Assembly (NCBI RefSeq): GCF_000143845.1 | Contig: NC_014363.1 | Span: 1 to 64,000, forward strand | Source: Olsenella uli DSM 7084 | GTDB lineage: Bacteria; Actinomycetota; Coriobacteriia; Coriobacteriales; Atopobiaceae | Direction: 5' to 3' | Length of the DNA: 64,000 nucleotides | Shown: positions 34,773 to 43,867 of the stretch, piece after piece | Layout of the letters: each line of letters starts with the position of its first letter | How positions within the stretch are numbered: position 1 is the first letter of the stretch | The notes under the pieces: generated by a model | Databases searched by the model: none | What the model was told of the DNA's origin: nothing | The model's input: only the letters and a program-made list of their open reading frames with translations | Made by a program: the position numbers and the translations under genes

Positions 34773-36068
34773 ATGGCCGCCGCCGAAAAGATCGATATCC
34801 TGCTCCTGGGTTCTGGTGGCCGCGAGCATGCGCTCCTCGTCAAGCTCGCCGCCTCCCCGCGCGCGGGGAGGCTCTGGGTCGCGCCAGGCAATGGCGGCAT
34901 GCGCGATCTGGCCCAGGTGGCAGACGTCAACCAGGAGTCCCCTCGGGACGTAGCGGGCTTCGCGCGACGCGAGGGCATCGGCCTTGTGGTGATCGGTCCC
35001 GAAGCCCCGCTCGTCGCCGGCGTGGCCGATACCGTGCGTGCCGAGGGGATCCCGGTCTTCGGGCCCTCGGCGGCGGCGGCGCAGATGGAGGGTTCCAAGA
35101 AGTTCGCCAAGGAGGTCATGTCCCGTGCGGGCGTTCCCACCGCCGCATACCAGAGCTTCACGGATGAGCGTGCCTGTGCCGACTACGTGCGTGGCCTGGG
35201 CGGTCCCTGCGTCGTGAAAGCGGACGGCCTTGCCGCCGGCAAGGGCGTCATCGTCGCCCAGACCACCGAGGAGGCCCTCGTCGGCGTCCACGAGTGCTTC
35301 ACGGACTTTGGCGCTGCGGGCAGCACCGTCATGGTGGAAGAGATGCTCGACGGTCCCGAGTGCTCCCTCCTTGCCCTGACCGACGGCACCACGGTCGTAC
35401 CGCTCGCCACCTCGCAGGACCACAAGCGCGCCCTCGACGGGGACCGCGGCCCCAACACGGGTGGCATGGGCGTCTACTCGCCCGTACCCATCCTGCTTCC
35501 CGACGAACTCGAGCAGATGGTCCGAATCGAGCGGCAGGTGGTCGGTCAACTCCGCGCCGATGGCATCATCTACCAGGGCTGCCTCTACGGTGGCTTCATG
35601 TTGACCAAGGACGGTCCCAAGGTCCTCGAGTTCAACGCGCGCTTTGGTGATCCCGAGACCCAGGTGGTCCTTCCGCGCATGAAAGCCGACCTCGTGGAGT
35701 GTTTTCTCGCCTGCGACGATGGCTCGCTCGATGAGGCCATGGTCCGCTGGGAGGATGACTGGGCGGTGTCGGTGGTGCTGGCCTCGAAGGGGTATCCTGG
35801 CCACTACGAGAAGGGCAAGCCCATCTCGGGCATTGCCGACGCCAACGCCATGGAGGGCGTCTTCGTCTATCACGCCGGCACCACGCTCGACGACGAAGGC
35901 AACGTCCTCACCAACGGTGGCCGCGTACTCGACGTCACGGCCATCGCACCCAGCTTCGAGGAAGCTCGCAACAAGGCCTATCAGGCCTGCGACAGGATTT
36001 CCTTCGAGGGCAAGACGTACCGCCATGACATAGGCATCAAGGCCATCAAGGGCCGCGCGAACCTCTAG
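34773..36068 (+). CDS. purD: Phosphoribosylamine--glycine ligase
   Basis: PurD is an ATP-grasp ligase for step 2 of purine synthesis. The 431-aa protein shows LLLGSGGREHAL at the N-terminus, GPEAPLVAGVAD, FGPSAAAAQMEGSKKFAKE, VKADGLAAGKGV (ATP-binding lysine), the GPNTGGMGVYSP signature and FNARFGDPETQ (metal site). The ATG at 34773 has GGAGGA immediately upstream; a TTG four codons earlier is less likely. The NUDIX gene follows after 9 bases. Confidence 0.95.
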   Translation: MAAAEKIDILLLGSGGREHALLVKLAASPRAGRLWVAPGNGGMRDLAQVADVNQESPRDVAGFARREGIGLVVIGPEAPLVAGVADTVRAEGIPVFGPSAAAAQMEGSKKFAKEVMSRAGVPTAAYQSFTDERACADYVRGLGGPCVVKADGLAAGKGVIVAQTTEEALVGVHECFTDFGAAGSTVMVEEMLDGPECSLLALTDGTTVVPLATSQDHKRALDGDRGPNTGGMGVYSPVPILLPDELEQMVRIERQVVGQLRADGIIYQGCLYGGFMLTKDGPKVLEFNARFGDPETQVVLPRMKADLVECFLACDDGSLDEAMVRWEDDWAVSVVLASKGYPGHYEKGKPISGIADANAMEGVFVYHAGTTLDDEGNVLTNGGRVLDVTAIAPSFEEARNKAYQACDRISFEGKTYRHDIGIKAIKGRANL

Positions 36069-36077
36069 GGGGCAGTG

Positions 36078-36797
36078 ATGTCAGGCAAGGGAGACGGAGA
36101 CCCACTCGGCGAGGCCATCGACGCGATGGCCGGCAGCGCGCGGGCCTTCACGTTTGACGGCGACCTTCCGGCTGCCGACCACGAGTCCGGCGCTCCCGAG
36201 TCGCGCCGCCTGGTCCTGGGCGAGGAGGACCCGCGGGACAGTGGCCTGGCGGAGCATGTCGTGTCCGAGGACGTGGCGTGGACCGGTCGCATCTTCAACG
36301 TGGATCGACTGCGGGTGAGGATGCCAGACGGCCGCGAGGCGTTGCGTGACGTAGTGCGCCACCCAGGCGCCGTCGCCGTCGTGGCGCTTACGGACGACGG
36401 TCGCATCTGTCTGGTCCGTCAGTACCGCACGGCATTGGGGCGCGTGACGGTCGAGCTGCCCGCCGGCAAGCTCGATCCCGGCGAAGACCCGCTCGACTGC
36501 GCCGTGCGCGAGCTTGCCGAGGAGACGGGCGTGCGTGCCGAGCGCATGGCCTTCCTCACCACGATCGCCACGTCAGCCGGTTTCGCCGACGAGCTCATCC
36601 ACATCTACATGGCAACCGGGCTCAGAGTGACCCGGTCCTCGCCAGATGACGACGAGTTCATCAACGTGGACCTCGTCCCGCTGTCCGAGCTCGTGGACGC
36701 CGTGCTGGACGGGCGCATCGAGGACGCCAAGACCGTCGTGGGCGCGCTCGTCTGCGATGCCGTGGCCCGCCGCCTGGCCCCCACGTCAGAGGAGTAG
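36078..36797 (+). CDS. NUDIX hydrolase, ADP-ribose pyrophosphatase type
   Basis: A 239-aa NUDIX protein. The Nudix box is intact: GKLDPGEDPLDCAVRELAEE then TGV, matching Gx5Ex7REUxEExGU. The pattern VVALTDDGRICLVRQYRTALG then VELPAGK resembles ADP-ribose pyrophosphatases of the NudF type, which hydrolyse ADP-ribose to AMP and ribose 5-phosphate. About 65 residues before the core domain are acidic and unusual for the family. It is in the purD transcription unit; linking its product to purine and ribose phosphate recycling is inference. Confidence 0.87.
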   Translation: MSGKGDGDPLGEAIDAMAGSARAFTFDGDLPAADHESGAPESRRLVLGEEDPRDSGLAEHVVSEDVAWTGRIFNVDRLRVRMPDGREALRDVVRHPGAVAVVALTDDGRICLVRQYRTALGRVTVELPAGKLDPGEDPLDCAVRELAEETGVRAERMAFLTTIATSAGFADELIHIYMATGLRVTRSSPDDDEFINVDLVPLSELVDAVLDGRIEDAKTVVGALVCDAVARRLAPTSEE

Positions 36798-36853
36798 GGC
36801 CGCTCGCGGGGGCGTGCCGCCTTCCGGCCGCCCAACGCATGCGGGGCTATGCG

Positions 36854-36859
36854 TATACT
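36854..36859 (+). promoter_or_regulatory. Putative -10 element of the membrane-protein gene at 36927
   Basis: TATACT in a CGTATACTGG context lies 67 bases before the ATG. The same ten bases occur before purE. No consensus -35 is seen. Confidence 0.4.
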
Positions 36860-36926
36860 GGACGCAGACCCAAGGATTCGTGTCGGCGCACCTCGTCGGC
36901 ATGGGCATACGCCAGAGAGAGGCTAC

Positions 36927-37952
36927 ATGGCTAAGAAGAGAGAAGCGGCGCGCATCCAGAAGGGCGCCCTCTCGGCGGAGCAGGCCGAGGAGCTCTTTAC
37001 CACGGTTGACGAGACCGGCCACACCAACGAGGAGACGGCCAAGAGGCAGCGGCGCCGTCGCAGGGAAGTGGGCCAGGGCGTCGATGTCGACCCGTTGTCC
37101 GAAGCCGATCCCTCGGGCTCCAACGTCGAGAAGGTCATCACGGCGACGGCCGTGGGCTTTGTTGTCGTGTTCCTGCTGATAATCGTCATCTCGCAGGTCG
37201 CCACGGGGCTCGCACGCCGCGCCGGTACCGCAGACCTCTCCGACGACGTCACGGTCACGACCGTCGCCACGGCCTTGGACAAGGGTGTGGAATGGGGCAA
37301 TGGATTCACCCAGTTCCCCGACCGCTTCTCGGTCCAAGAGGCAGACGAGAACACGCACCGCATCGAGGTCACCGTCGTGGACACCTCCTCGAAGGACGTG
37401 CTCGAGGCCTTTGCCGGCTCTCAGATCCAGGCGGCCGCCCTTTCAGTCAACGCGCTGCTCAACCCCAACATCGACACGATCACCTACCACGTCAACGTCT
37501 ACGTGAACGACGAGGGCGAGTTCCAGAACGCGAAGTTCTTTGGCCTGGTCCAGCCCGAGGGAAACATGAAGACCCTCATGACCTTCGTCTGGACCAAGAC
37601 CACGACCGAGGAGGGCGTCCGCTTCAACTGTGCCATCACGGGCGTCGACTCGGCCACGCAGGAGCAGCTGCGCAAGGCGATCACGTCGTCCTTCACCCCG
37701 TCCTCGATCATCAGCTCCCTCTTGGGCGACTCGGACGATGCGGCCACGGCGACGGTCGATTCCGGCGAGCCCTCTCCCGGTGTCACAGGTTCGAGTACGG
37801 GAGGGCCCTCTGCGACGGGAGCGTCGACCTCGAATGCCGTCTCGCCTGACGGCGCCGCCACAACGTCGGCCGAGGCGAGCGCATCGCCCTCGGCCGTCGA
37901 CGCGTCTTCGGGCGACGCGTCTGCCTCGACCACGAGCACAAGTGGCAGCTAG
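36927..37952 (+). CDS. Single-pass membrane protein with Ser/Thr/Ala-rich tail, unknown function
   Basis: A 341-aa protein from ATG 36927 with an AGAGAGG ribosome binding site. It has a charged cytoplasmic N-terminus with a run of arginines (RQRRRRRE, about residues 40-47), one transmembrane helix (VGFVVVFLLIIVISQVAT, near 75-92), a roughly 170-residue extracytoplasmic region with a mixed alpha/beta pattern, and about 75 residues of Ser/Thr/Ala/Gly. The tail could act as a cell-wall spacer, but there is no sorting signal. I do not recognise the extracytoplasmic domain. It is a single gene between the NUDIX gene and a terminator shared with the pyridoxal kinase. Confidence 0.7.
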   Translation: MAKKREAARIQKGALSAEQAEELFTTVDETGHTNEETAKRQRRRRREVGQGVDVDPLSEADPSGSNVEKVITATAVGFVVVFLLIIVISQVATGLARRAGTADLSDDVTVTTVATALDKGVEWGNGFTQFPDRFSVQEADENTHRIEVTVVDTSSKDVLEAFAGSQIQAAALSVNALLNPNIDTITYHVNVYVNDEGEFQNAKFFGLVQPEGNMKTLMTFVWTKTTTEEGVRFNCAITGVDSATQEQLRKAITSSFTPSSIISSLLGDSDDAATATVDSGEPSPGVTGSSTGGPSATGASTSNAVSPDGAATTSAEASASPSAVDASSGDASASTTSTSGS

Positions 37953-37985
37953 GCAGGCGGTCACGGCATTGCGACCGCCTGCCTG
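37952..37985. terminator. Bidirectional hairpin between convergent genes
   Basis: A perfect 12-bp stem (37952-37963 with 37974-37985, 10-base loop) begins at the stop codon of the upstream plus-strand gene and lies 22 bases from the end of the minus-strand kinase. Confidence 0.8.
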
Positions 37986-38007
37986 CAGACAGCTTCTTCG
38001 AGCAGGG

Positions 38008-38877
38008 CTACACGAGGCCGGTGACCTCGCCCAGGACGCTCTCGAAGCTCACACCGCGTAGTTCGAAGTCGGGTTGGTCGCGCGTGATGACCATGGCGTC
38101 GCGCACCAACCTACCGGCGAAGGCGACGCTCTCGTAGAGCGACTTGCCGGCCATGACGGCGGCGAGAAGGGCCGACGCGTAGAGGTCGCCCGTGCCGTGG
38201 AGCATGTAGGGTAGCTGCTCGGCCGCGACCTCCTCGAACGCCACGTCGCTTCCCGCAAGGTAGTTGCGGATCTTCCCGTCGCCGCGACTTATGCCCTTGA
38301 TCACGACGTTCTTGGCGCCCATGTCCAGGAGCCGCCGCATGTTCTCGCGCACGAACTCGTCCGTGACGTCCTGCCCCTGGTAGTCGACGCCCGTCAGGAT
38401 GGATGCCTCGGTCAGGTTGGGGGTCAGCAGGTCCGCGCCATCCACGAGCGCGGCCATGGCGGCGCACATCTCGTCCGTGTAGGTGGGGTACTTGGCCCCG
38501 CCGTCGCCCATCACCGGGTCGACGATGCGCAAGGCCTGGGGATGGTCGGCGTAGATGCGCTGGATGGCACCTACTTGCCCGGCCGATCCCAGGAAACCGG
38601 AGTACACCGCGTCGAGCCCGATGCCCACCTCGGACCACGCGTCAAGGTAGCCGTCCAACATGGAGGTGGTGTCATGCATGTAGAAGGTGGGGAACTTAGT
38701 GTGCGCCGAGAAGAGGGATGTCGGCACGGGGCATACGTCGCAGCCCGCTGCGGACAGCACGGGAATGGCGACGCCCAGCGAGCACTTGCCGTAGCCGCAT
38801 AGGTCGTGAACGGCGGCTATGCGGGGGATGTACGCGCCCTCGCGCCGGTACAGGAACAGCTCCCTAGCGTTGGTCAT
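38008..38877 (-). CDS. Pyridoxal/pyridoxamine kinase (PdxY/PdxK type)
   Basis: A 289-aa ribokinase-family enzyme of vitamin B6 salvage. Features are the N-terminal AAVHDLCGYGKCSLG, the substrate-site region PTSLFSAHT, IVDPVMGDGGAKY, LLTPNLTEA and the anion-hole/catalytic motif HGTGDLYASAL, where the aspartate of GTGD acts as base. The substrate could be pyridoxine, pyridoxal or pyridoxamine. The start ATG 38877 is preceded by AAAGGA. It is monocistronic and divergent from purE across about 250 bases. Confidence 0.88.
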   Translation of the reverse strand: MTNARELFLYRREGAYIPRIAAVHDLCGYGKCSLGVAIPVLSAAGCDVCPVPTSLFSAHTKFPTFYMHDTTSMLDGYLDAWSEVGIGLDAVYSGFLGSAGQVGAIQRIYADHPQALRIVDPVMGDGGAKYPTYTDEMCAAMAALVDGADLLTPNLTEASILTGVDYQGQDVTDEFVRENMRRLLDMGAKNVVIKGISRGDGKIRNYLAGSDVAFEEVAAEQLPYMLHGTGDLYASALLAAVMAGKSLYESVAFAGRLVRDAMVITRDQPDFELRGVSFESVLGEVTGLV

Positions 38878-39057
38878 GAGGTATTCCTTTCAAACATGGA
38901 CTGATGGACCGATGCTTGACCCCACAGCATAGCCCAAAGCGGTGGAACATCGCACGCGGCGCCCCGTCGGCATCGAGGGCCGGGCCATGCGCCCCCTGTC
39001 TTCGGGAGGATTGTGGCAAAGGTGCTAACGGCAGCGTACCTTGTCGGGGCTTGCACG

Positions 39058-39063
39058 TATACT
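39058..39063 (+). promoter_or_regulatory. Putative -10 element of the purE operon
   Basis: TATACT in a CGTATACTGG context lies 70 bases before the purE ATG. No purine-riboswitch or PurR-type box was recognised between it and purE. Confidence 0.4.
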
Positions 39064-39133
39064 GGATGTGTTGTGCAGCCCGGATGCCGCGTGTGCGTCC
39101 GGTGACGTTCGGCAGTCTAGTTGGGGGGATGCA

Positions 39134-39595
39134 ATGGCAGACGCACCACTCGTGGGGATCATCATGGGCTCCAAATCGGACCTTCCGGCCATGGAGGCCT
39201 GCATCAAGCAGCTCGAGGAGTTTGGCGTTCCCTACGAGCTCGTCGTCGCCTCGGCACACCGCGCCCCCACCAAGGTGCGTGAGTGGTCGTCCACCGCAGC
39301 CGAGCGTGGCATCAGGGTCATCATCGCCGCGGCTGGCAAGGCCGCCCATCTGGGCGGCGTCGTTGCCGCGTACACCCCGCTGCCCATCGTCGGGGTTCCC
39401 ATGAAGACCTCCGATCTGGGAGGCATGGACTCGCTGCTATCCATGGTGCAGATGCCTGCCGGCGTTCCCGTCGCCTGCGTTGCCATCGGGGGCTCCAGGA
39501 ACGCGGCGATCTACGCCACGCAGATCCTGGGCACTGCGCTCCCCGCATACGCCACCAAGGTTGCGGAATTCAAGCGGCAGATGGCGGAGGCGTAG
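39134..39595 (+). CDS. purE: N5-carboxyaminoimidazole ribonucleotide mutase
   Basis: Class I PurE converts N5-CAIR to CAIR. The 153-aa protein begins ADAPLVGIIMGSKSDLP, with SAHRAPTKV, IAAAGKAAHLGG and IGGSRNAAIYA as family signatures. I chose ATG 39134, preceded by GGGGGGA, because it gives the normal length; the frame stays open upstream but has no support. No purK is next to it. The sortase gene follows after 8 bases. Confidence 0.94.
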   Translation: MADAPLVGIIMGSKSDLPAMEACIKQLEEFGVPYELVVASAHRAPTKVREWSSTAAERGIRVIIAAAGKAAHLGGVVAAYTPLPIVGVPMKTSDLGGMDSLLSMVQMPAGVPVACVAIGGSRNAAIYATQILGTALPAYATKVAEFKRQMAEA

Positions 39596-39603
39596 GAGAA
39601 GCG

Positions 39604-40467
39604 ATGGCAAAGCACAGCGCCCCACACCACGCCGGCAACGTTACCCCGCCGCTCTCGGCAGTGCCCTCGGCTGCACGCCGGCCCCCCGCCCCCCGCAGGC
39701 CGTCCGCCTCCCGCGTCGTCTCCAACGTCCTGATCGCCCTCGGCATCATCCTGCTGCTGGTCGCAGCGGGTCTCTGGGGATTCGCCCAGTGGCGCTATCA
39801 CGAGCAGGACGTGCAAAACCAAAAGCTTGCGGCTTACGTCCAGCTACCTACGGAGGAACAGTCCTCGGAGGCCCCCGTGGTCGACTGGGCCGGTCTCAAG
39901 GCCATCAACGGCGACGTGGTCGGTTGGCTCTACGTGCCGGGAACCACCATCAACTATCCCGTCTACCAAGGCGACGACAACGAGTACTACCTCCGTCACT
40001 CGGCCGAGGGCGACTGGATCATCGCTGGCCAGCTCTTCATGGACTACGAGAACAGCACCCCCGGCATGGTAGACAACCAGAGCATCATCTACGGTCATCA
40101 CCTCAAGAACGGCACGATGTTCGAGCAGGTAGCCGCCATGGACGACCAGTCACGCTTCGACGAGATCACGACCGTCTGGTACGTCACCGAGACGGGATCC
40201 TTCGAACTCGAGCCGCTGATGCTCTACTACACCGACCCTGATGACCAGAACGTGCGACAGTTCACCTTCGAGAGCACGGATGCCTTCCATAGCTACCTGG
40301 GTGCCCTGCTGTCCAAGGCCGTCACCAGGCGCGGTGATGCCGAGCAGGTCATCCAGGGCGCGGAGCACGTCCTGACGATGTCCACTTGCAACTACTATGA
40401 CGGCTACGGCCGCACGATCTTGGTCTGCGTTCCCAAGAGCGAGGCCAATGCCTCCGCGTCCAGCTAG
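39604..40467 (+). CDS. Class B sortase
   Basis: A 287-aa membrane-anchored transpeptidase. It has a Pro/Arg-rich cytoplasmic N-terminus, one transmembrane helix (VLIALGIILLLVAAGLWGFA, about residues 43-62) and a sortase domain with catalytic His165 (IYGHHLKNG), Cys262 (TMSTCNYY) and Arg270 (GRTILV). The domain pattern, including NGDVVGWLYVPGTTINYPVYQ, matches class B enzymes, which attach specialised proteins to peptidoglycan. It sits 8 bases after purE and 10 bases before purF, so it is transcribed with purine genes. An LPQTG-bearing surface protein lies about 3.5 kb downstream; whether it is the substrate is unknown. Confidence 0.9.
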   Translation: MAKHSAPHHAGNVTPPLSAVPSAARRPPAPRRPSASRVVSNVLIALGIILLLVAAGLWGFAQWRYHEQDVQNQKLAAYVQLPTEEQSSEAPVVDWAGLKAINGDVVGWLYVPGTTINYPVYQGDDNEYYLRHSAEGDWIIAGQLFMDYENSTPGMVDNQSIIYGHHLKNGTMFEQVAAMDDQSRFDEITTVWYVTETGSFELEPLMLYYTDPDDQNVRQFTFESTDAFHSYLGALLSKAVTRRGDAEQVIQGAEHVLTMSTCNYYDGYGRTILVCVPKSEANASASS

Positions 40468-40477
40468 GAGAGGCCCT

Positions 40478-42028
40478 GTGAGAGACCCGTCTGATCTCCC
40501 GCGTTCCGTATTTGCTGACGAGGACGGAGACGCGCTGCACGAGGAGTGCGGCGTCTTCGGTGTCTGGGCTCCGGGTCGTGACGTCGCCCGCCTGACTTAC
40601 TTCGCCCTGCGCGCGCTGCAGCACCGCGGCCAGGAGTCTGCGGGCATCGCCGTGGGCAACGGGCACACCGTGCTGGTCCGCAAGGACCTGGGCCTGGTGA
40701 GCACGGTCTTCTCGGACAACGACCTGGCGGCCATGCCCGGGAAGGTCGCCGTAGGTCACGTGCGCTATGGGACCTCGGGCGCCCGCAGCTGGGAGGCCGC
40801 CCAGCCTCACTTCTCCACGATCAACGACGTGATCATCGCTCTGGCACACAACGGGACGCTGGTCAACTCGGACATGCTTCGTGGCGAGCTGGTGCGCTTG
40901 GGAGTGCCGTTTCGGTCCAATACGGACTCCGAGGTTGCGGCCAAGCTGATTGGCTACTACACCGAGCAGACCAGCCACCTGCGTGACGGCATCCGCCACA
41001 CCATGTCCCTCATCGAGGGGGGCTATGCCATGGCTCTCGTGCGCGAGAATGCCCTCTATGCCTTCCGTGACCCCAACGGCATCCGACCGCTTGTGCTGGG
41101 GCACATCCCCGCCCACCAGGCTTCAGATGCCGTCTGCGATGATGGTGGCCTTGGGGACGTCCCGCTTGGCGAAGGCTGGGTCGTCGCGTCCGAGACCTGC
41201 GCCCTGGACATCGTCGGTGCCCGCTACGTGCGCGACGTCCGTCCCGGAGAGCTTATCCGCATCAGCGATGACGGCTTGATGTCCGAGGAGGGGACCGTCC
41301 CGCGAGCCTGCGCCAGCTGCATCTTCGAGGAGGTCTACTTCTCGCGTCCCGATTCCATCGTGGGCGGCCATTCGGTCTACTCCATGCGTTATGCCATGGG
41401 TCGGCAGCTGGCTCGCGAGGCCCCGGTTGAGGCCGACCTGATCATCGGCGTGCCTGACAGTGGTCTCCCGCCTGCGGAGGGCTTCGCGCATGAGCTGGGC
41501 GTGCCGTTTGGGGAGGGGCTCATCAAGAACCGCTATGTGGCGCGCACCTTCATCCAGCCCACGCAGGAACTCCGTCGCCTGGGCGTCCGTCTCAAGCTCA
41601 ACGCGCTGCGCGATAACGTCGCAGGAAAGCGCATCGTGATGGTGGATGACTCCATCGTCCGCGGCACCACGTCAAAGCAGATCGTCCGTATGCTCAAGGA
41701 CGCGGGTGCCACCGAGGTCCATGTCCGCATCAACTGTCCCGAGGTCAAGTGGCCGTGCTTCTACGGAATCGACACCGACGTCCAGGAACAGCTGATCTCG
41801 GCCACGAGGGGCGTCGAGGAGGTCCGCGAGTTCATCGAGGCGGACTCGCTCGCCTTCCTCTCGCTGGCCGGCCTGCATTGCTGCGTCCCGCACGGCGGCC
41901 GATGTACCGCCTGCTACGACGGCCATTATCCGGTGCCCATACCCGCGTCCTTCTCGGCGGGGAAGTTCCTGCCCGGCTTCGCTCCCGTCTTTGGGGGCGT
42001 GGTGGCCCCGGGATGCGGGGGAGCCTAA
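40478..42028 (+). CDS. purF: Amidophosphoribosyltransferase
   Basis: PurF makes phosphoribosylamine from PRPP and glutamine, the first step of purine synthesis. From GTG 40478, with AGGAGAGG just upstream, the protein is 516 aa with a 23-residue propeptide before the N-terminal nucleophile Cys24 (EECGVFGVW). The glutaminase part shows HVRYGTSGAR and LAHNGTLVN; the phosphoribosyltransferase part shows the PRPP loop VMVDDSIVRGTTSK. Conserved cysteines (CASC and later) fit the iron-sulfur type seen in B. subtilis. A purM gene follows after 69 bases. Confidence 0.95.
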   Translation: MRDPSDLPRSVFADEDGDALHEECGVFGVWAPGRDVARLTYFALRALQHRGQESAGIAVGNGHTVLVRKDLGLVSTVFSDNDLAAMPGKVAVGHVRYGTSGARSWEAAQPHFSTINDVIIALAHNGTLVNSDMLRGELVRLGVPFRSNTDSEVAAKLIGYYTEQTSHLRDGIRHTMSLIEGGYAMALVRENALYAFRDPNGIRPLVLGHIPAHQASDAVCDDGGLGDVPLGEGWVVASETCALDIVGARYVRDVRPGELIRISDDGLMSEEGTVPRACASCIFEEVYFSRPDSIVGGHSVYSMRYAMGRQLAREAPVEADLIIGVPDSGLPPAEGFAHELGVPFGEGLIKNRYVARTFIQPTQELRRLGVRLKLNALRDNVAGKRIVMVDDSIVRGTTSKQIVRMLKDAGATEVHVRINCPEVKWPCFYGIDTDVQEQLISATRGVEEVREFIEADSLAFLSLAGLHCCVPHGGRCTACYDGHYPVPIPASFSAGKFLPGFAPVFGGVVAPGCGGA

Positions 42029-42097
42029 GGCGGGGGGTCCTCGCCTCGCGCGCGTCGCACCTCGCACGGTCCGTGCCCATGACAAAGGAGATTCCAG

Positions 42098-43171
42098 ATG
42101 GAGAGCTCGCAGGCCAAGCATGTGACATACGCCGATGCAGGCGTCGATGTGGACGAGGGCGCCCGCGCGGTCGACGCCATCAGGGACGCCGTCAGGGCGA
42201 CGAGCCGCCCTGAGGTCATTGGTGGCTTGGGCGGCTTTGGCTCGTGCTTCTCCATGAAGTCGTTCAAGGGCATGGAGGATCCCGTCCTGGTGTCTGGCAC
42301 GGACGGCGTGGGCACCAAGCTCGCCGTCGCCCAACTGCTGGGCCGCCATGACACCGTGGGCCAGGACCTGGTCGCCATGTGCGTGGATGACGTGGTGCCC
42401 ATCGGTGCGGAGCCACTGTTCTTCCTGGACTACATCGCCATCGGCAAACTCAGGGCCGAGCAGGTGGAGGAGATCGTTCGCGGCATCGCCGAGGGCTGCA
42501 GGCTCTCTGGCTGCGCGCTCGTGGGTGGTGAGATGGCCGAGCATCCTGGTGTCATGGACCCGGACGACTATGACCTGGCGGGCTTCGTCGTGGGCGTGGT
42601 TGACCGTCCTAAGATGATAGGGCCCGACAAGGTCCGCGTGGGCGACGCCATCCTGGGCCTTCCAAGCTCGGGCATCCACTCCAATGGCTACTCGCTGGTA
42701 CGTAAGGTTGCCATCGAGGGCAGGACCCTCGACGAGCTCAACGCCCCCCTCGACGAGCTGGGAGGCGAGTCCCTGGCAGACGCCGTGCTGCGTCCCACCA
42801 CCATCTACGCTGGGAAGCTGATGAGAGTCCTTCGAGACGGTGCGCCCATCCATGCGATGGCGCACATCACCGGCGGAGGCATCACCGAGAACCTCAACAG
42901 GGCACTGCCCACTGGGGTTGATGCGGCAGTCGATCGCGGCGGTGAGGATGGCCCCGCCTGGGACGTGCCGCCCATCATCGACTACTGCGTGCGCGCGGCC
43001 GGACTTACGCCGGACGAGGCTTACAGGACCTTCAACATGGGCGTGGGGATGAGCCTCATCGTCGCCCCCGCTGATGTCGATCGCATTCGGGACATGCTGG
43101 CGCTCGAGGGGCTCGATTCCTTCGTGATGGGGTCCTGCGTCCCCGGTGCGGGCAAGGTGATCTACCGATGA
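42098..43171 (+). CDS. purM: Phosphoribosylformylglycinamidine cyclo-ligase
   Basis: PurM (AIR synthetase) closes the imidazole ring in an ATP-dependent step. The 357-aa protein begins VTYADAGVDVDEGARAV, with SGTDGVGTKL, DDVVPIGAEPLFFLDY, GGEMAEHPG, GLPSSGIHSNGYSL and HITGGGITENL all typical. AAAGGAG precedes the ATG. It overlaps purN by 4 bases (ATGA), so the two are translationally coupled. Confidence 0.95.
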   Translation: MESSQAKHVTYADAGVDVDEGARAVDAIRDAVRATSRPEVIGGLGGFGSCFSMKSFKGMEDPVLVSGTDGVGTKLAVAQLLGRHDTVGQDLVAMCVDDVVPIGAEPLFFLDYIAIGKLRAEQVEEIVRGIAEGCRLSGCALVGGEMAEHPGVMDPDDYDLAGFVVGVVDRPKMIGPDKVRVGDAILGLPSSGIHSNGYSLVRKVAIEGRTLDELNAPLDELGGESLADAVLRPTTIYAGKLMRVLRDGAPIHAMAHITGGGITENLNRALPTGVDAAVDRGGEDGPAWDVPPIIDYCVRAAGLTPDEAYRTFNMGVGMSLIVAPADVDRIRDMLALEGLDSFVMGSCVPGAGKVIYR

Positions 43172-43806
43172 GCGCGCAAGGGGCTGGCGCTCGTCGCCCC
43201 ATCAAGCTGGGTGTCCTCATCTCGGGATCCGGCACCAACCTGCAGGCCATCATCGACCGCATCGCTGCAGGTGCGCTCGATGCCACGATTGAGATGGTGA
43301 TCTCCTCCCGACCCAGCGCGTATGGCCTGAAACGTGCGGAGGACGCCGGCATACAGACCATGACCCTCTCCAAGGAGATCTACGCCGACCCCATCCAGGC
43401 CGACGAGGTCATCGCAACGGCGCTACGGGCTCGTGGCGTGGACTATGTCATCATGGCCGGTTACATGCGCATGGTCCACGCGCCCATCCTGCGAGCATTC
43501 GAGAATCATGTGGTCAACTTGCATCCGGCGCTACTGCCCAGCTTCAAGGGGGCGCATGCCATCCAGGACGCCTTCGACCGCGGCGTCAAGGTGACGGGCG
43601 TCACGGTCCACTTTGCGGACGATCGCTACGATTGCGGTCCCATCATCGCCCAGAGGGCCTTGTCGGTGGGGGAGGACTGGTCCGTGGCCGAGCTCGAGGA
43701 GCACATCCACACCCTCGAGCACGAACTCTATCCGGACGTGATCCAGCTCTTGTCCGAGGGTCGCGTGCACGTCGGCGCCGACGGGCGGGTCTCTGTGGAC
43801 GAATAG
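43168..43806 (+). CDS. purN: Phosphoribosylglycinamide formyltransferase
   Basis: PurN transfers a formyl group from 10-formyl-THF to GAR. The 212-aa protein shows LGVLISGSGTNLQAI for substrate phosphate binding, AGYMRMV, the NLHPALLPSFKG motif with the catalytic His, and VHFADDRYDCGPIIAQ with the catalytic Asp. The N-terminus is about 10 residues longer than usual. It is the last gene of the purE-srtB-purF-purM-purN unit; no clear terminator was found in the 184 bases that follow. Confidence 0.95.
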   Translation: MSAQGAGARRPIKLGVLISGSGTNLQAIIDRIAAGALDATIEMVISSRPSAYGLKRAEDAGIQTMTLSKEIYADPIQADEVIATALRARGVDYVIMAGYMRMVHAPILRAFENHVVNLHPALLPSFKGAHAIQDAFDRGVKVTGVTVHFADDRYDCGPIIAQRALSVGEDWSVAELEEHIHTLEHELYPDVIQLLSEGRVHVGADGRVSVDE

Positions 43807-43867
43807 GCATCGTCTCGGGTTTGCATAGGCCCCCGCGGTTCCTGGCCAAAAAAAACGCAACGAAGCA

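Noticed and set aside
34200-36026. 608-codon minus-strand frame opposite degV and purD
   Set aside because: purD motifs on the plus strand are complete, and the antisense frame has no family features.
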